From assembly GCF_019239235.1 (NCBI RefSeq), contig NZ_JAAZTS010000002.1, positions 186,001 through 250,000 on the forward strand: a stretch of 64,000 nucleotides of DNA. The letters are read 5' to 3'. A program made the translations under genes and the position numbers. This DNA comes from Caecibacteroides pullorum. GTDB lineage: Bacteria > Bacteroidota > Bacteroidia > Bacteroidales > Bacteroidaceae. Below, in pieces: positions 63,393-64,000 of this stretch; positions within the stretch are counted from its first letter, which is position 1; each line of letters opens with the position of its first letter. A model generated the notes under the pieces. The model was not told where the DNA came from. It made no database searches and worked only from the letters and a program-made list of their open reading frames with translations.

Positions 63393-63950
63393 TTATCTAC
63401 AAGCGTAGTACATGTCTGTCGACACAGCCAGTCTTGCATTGGCCACGCCCTGCGCGTCCAGCGTGACGGTCAGGTCTTCGCCGTTGGGCAGCGTCATCTG
63501 TGCCGTTCCGTCGTTGTTTAGTCTTACGAGTTCGGTGCTCACGCCGTCGGCCACCACGTTCCACGTGTTCAGGCTCTTGTCGTAGATCAGTTCCATCGGC
63601 GCCGTTTCATCGCCTTCCTTCGTGATAGAATATCCGTTTTCTAGTGTTTCGACTAGGTAGTTTCCATTTTCACCTTGCACTTTCTTAATGTCACCGACAC
63701 TTGCCATCGGATTGCTTCCACTCCAGAATTCAATGGAGTTAATAATAACCGCATCTGCAAAATAACAAACGCCATAAACGGGAATAATATTGAGAGCTAA
63801 AAAAACCAGTTCATTCACAAATTTATTTCCAATACTTTGATTCCAACTGACTAATCTGCTGTGCAAGCCGAAAGAGCCAATACATGAACTGAAAAGGAAT
63901 GCACCGCAAATCATTACGGAAGCTGCCATTTTAAGATTAAATTTTTTCAT
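63393..63950 (-). CDS. DUF3332 lipoprotein, 185 aa
   Basis: Signal peptide with lipobox near residue 23 (MICGAFLFSSCIGSFGLHSR), then FVNELVFLALNIIPVYGVCY (a hydrophobic segment) and SIEFWSGSNPMASVGDIKKV. The C-terminal part is beta-rich (TAQMTLPNGEDLTVTLDAQG). This matches DUF3332, a family of Bacteroidetes lipoproteins of unknown function. It ends at the hairpin before the AlaX-like gene. Upstream bases run to the window edge. Confidence 0.85.
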   Translation of the reverse strand: MKKFNLKMAASVMICGAFLFSSCIGSFGLHSRLVSWNQSIGNKFVNELVFLALNIIPVYGVCYFADAVIINSIEFWSGSNPMASVGDIKKVQGENGNYLVETLENGYSITKEGDETAPMELIYDKSLNTWNVVADGVSTELVRLNNDGTAQMTLPNGEDLTVTLDAQGVANARLAVSTDMYYACR

Positions 63951-64000
63951 AATTTTTTCTTCTTTGGTGTTTAAGATTAAAAAACTTTCTGCATTAGATT

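Overview
The window looks like a Bacteroidales chromosome, probably Bacteroides or a close relative. The evidence is the many TAnnTTTG promoter boxes, a Bacteroidetes-type set of nitrogen genes (glutamine synthetase III, LL-diaminopimelate aminotransferase, carboxynorspermidine decarboxylase), DUF4252, DUF4494, DUF3332 and Lin1244-type proteins, and AT-rich intergenic repeats of the ATTCTCAATT kind. No species is assigned.

Positions 1 to about 25450 are the right part of an integrated element, most likely a temperate prophage. Its lytic-side genes run on the minus strand in long chains of ATGA start/stop overlaps. From the divergent immunity switch (S24-type repressor at 24274 facing a small HTH gene at 24185) they pass through HTH regulators, RecT, a YqaJ/lambda-type exonuclease, an SSB-like protein, DUF4494, VRR-NUC, a Lin1244-type replication protein, many small orphans, a MazG-like protein, a RadC/JAB protein, DUF2786 and zinc-ribbon proteins, an HU-like protein and, at the left edge, a KilA-N antirepressor. 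Integrase, packaging and structural genes are not in the window. The right end is a 3' half of tRNA-Arg(TCT) at 25409-25450, which reads as an attachment site.

Inside the element, 2.1-7.5 kb holds AT-rich cargo on the opposite (plus) strand: an XRE regulator with a lipoprotein, RhuM, a HigBA toxin-antitoxin pair, a secreted SmpA-like protein, and a two-gene unit of a helical-repeat protein and a DpnII/MboI-like PD-(D/E)XK nuclease. Gene fragments lie between these cassettes, so it looks like an exchange hotspot.

From 25.6 kb the sequence is higher-GC host chromosome. It carries superoxide dismutase, a UvrD/PcrA helicase, nspC and six tRNAs (Gly-Leu-Leu-Gly-Leu-Gly). A nitrogen assimilation block (30.9-53.5 kb) follows: glnN, amt, a PII protein, an outer-membrane protein, dapL, dapF, asnB, gltD and gltB on the minus strand, then a long PurF-like amidotransferase, carA and carB on the plus strand. 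These genes take up ammonium, fix it into glutamine and glutamate, and pass amide nitrogen to asparagine, carbamoyl phosphate and lysine/cell-wall precursors. After it come an ECF sigma factor with its likely anti-sigma partner and a DUF4252 protein, an AraC regulator divergent from a five-gene TolC/HlyD/ABC exporter, an AlaX-like editing protein and a DUF3332 lipoprotein.

The most unusual pattern is a set of short intergenic tandem arrays with periods of 21, 22 or 23 bp (one of 42 bp). At least eight lie directly 3' of genes, their sequences are unrelated, and many units are dyad-symmetric. A second oddity is carA, whose reading frame carries two in-frame insertions of intergenic-type repeats, one with perfect 18-bp inverted arms.
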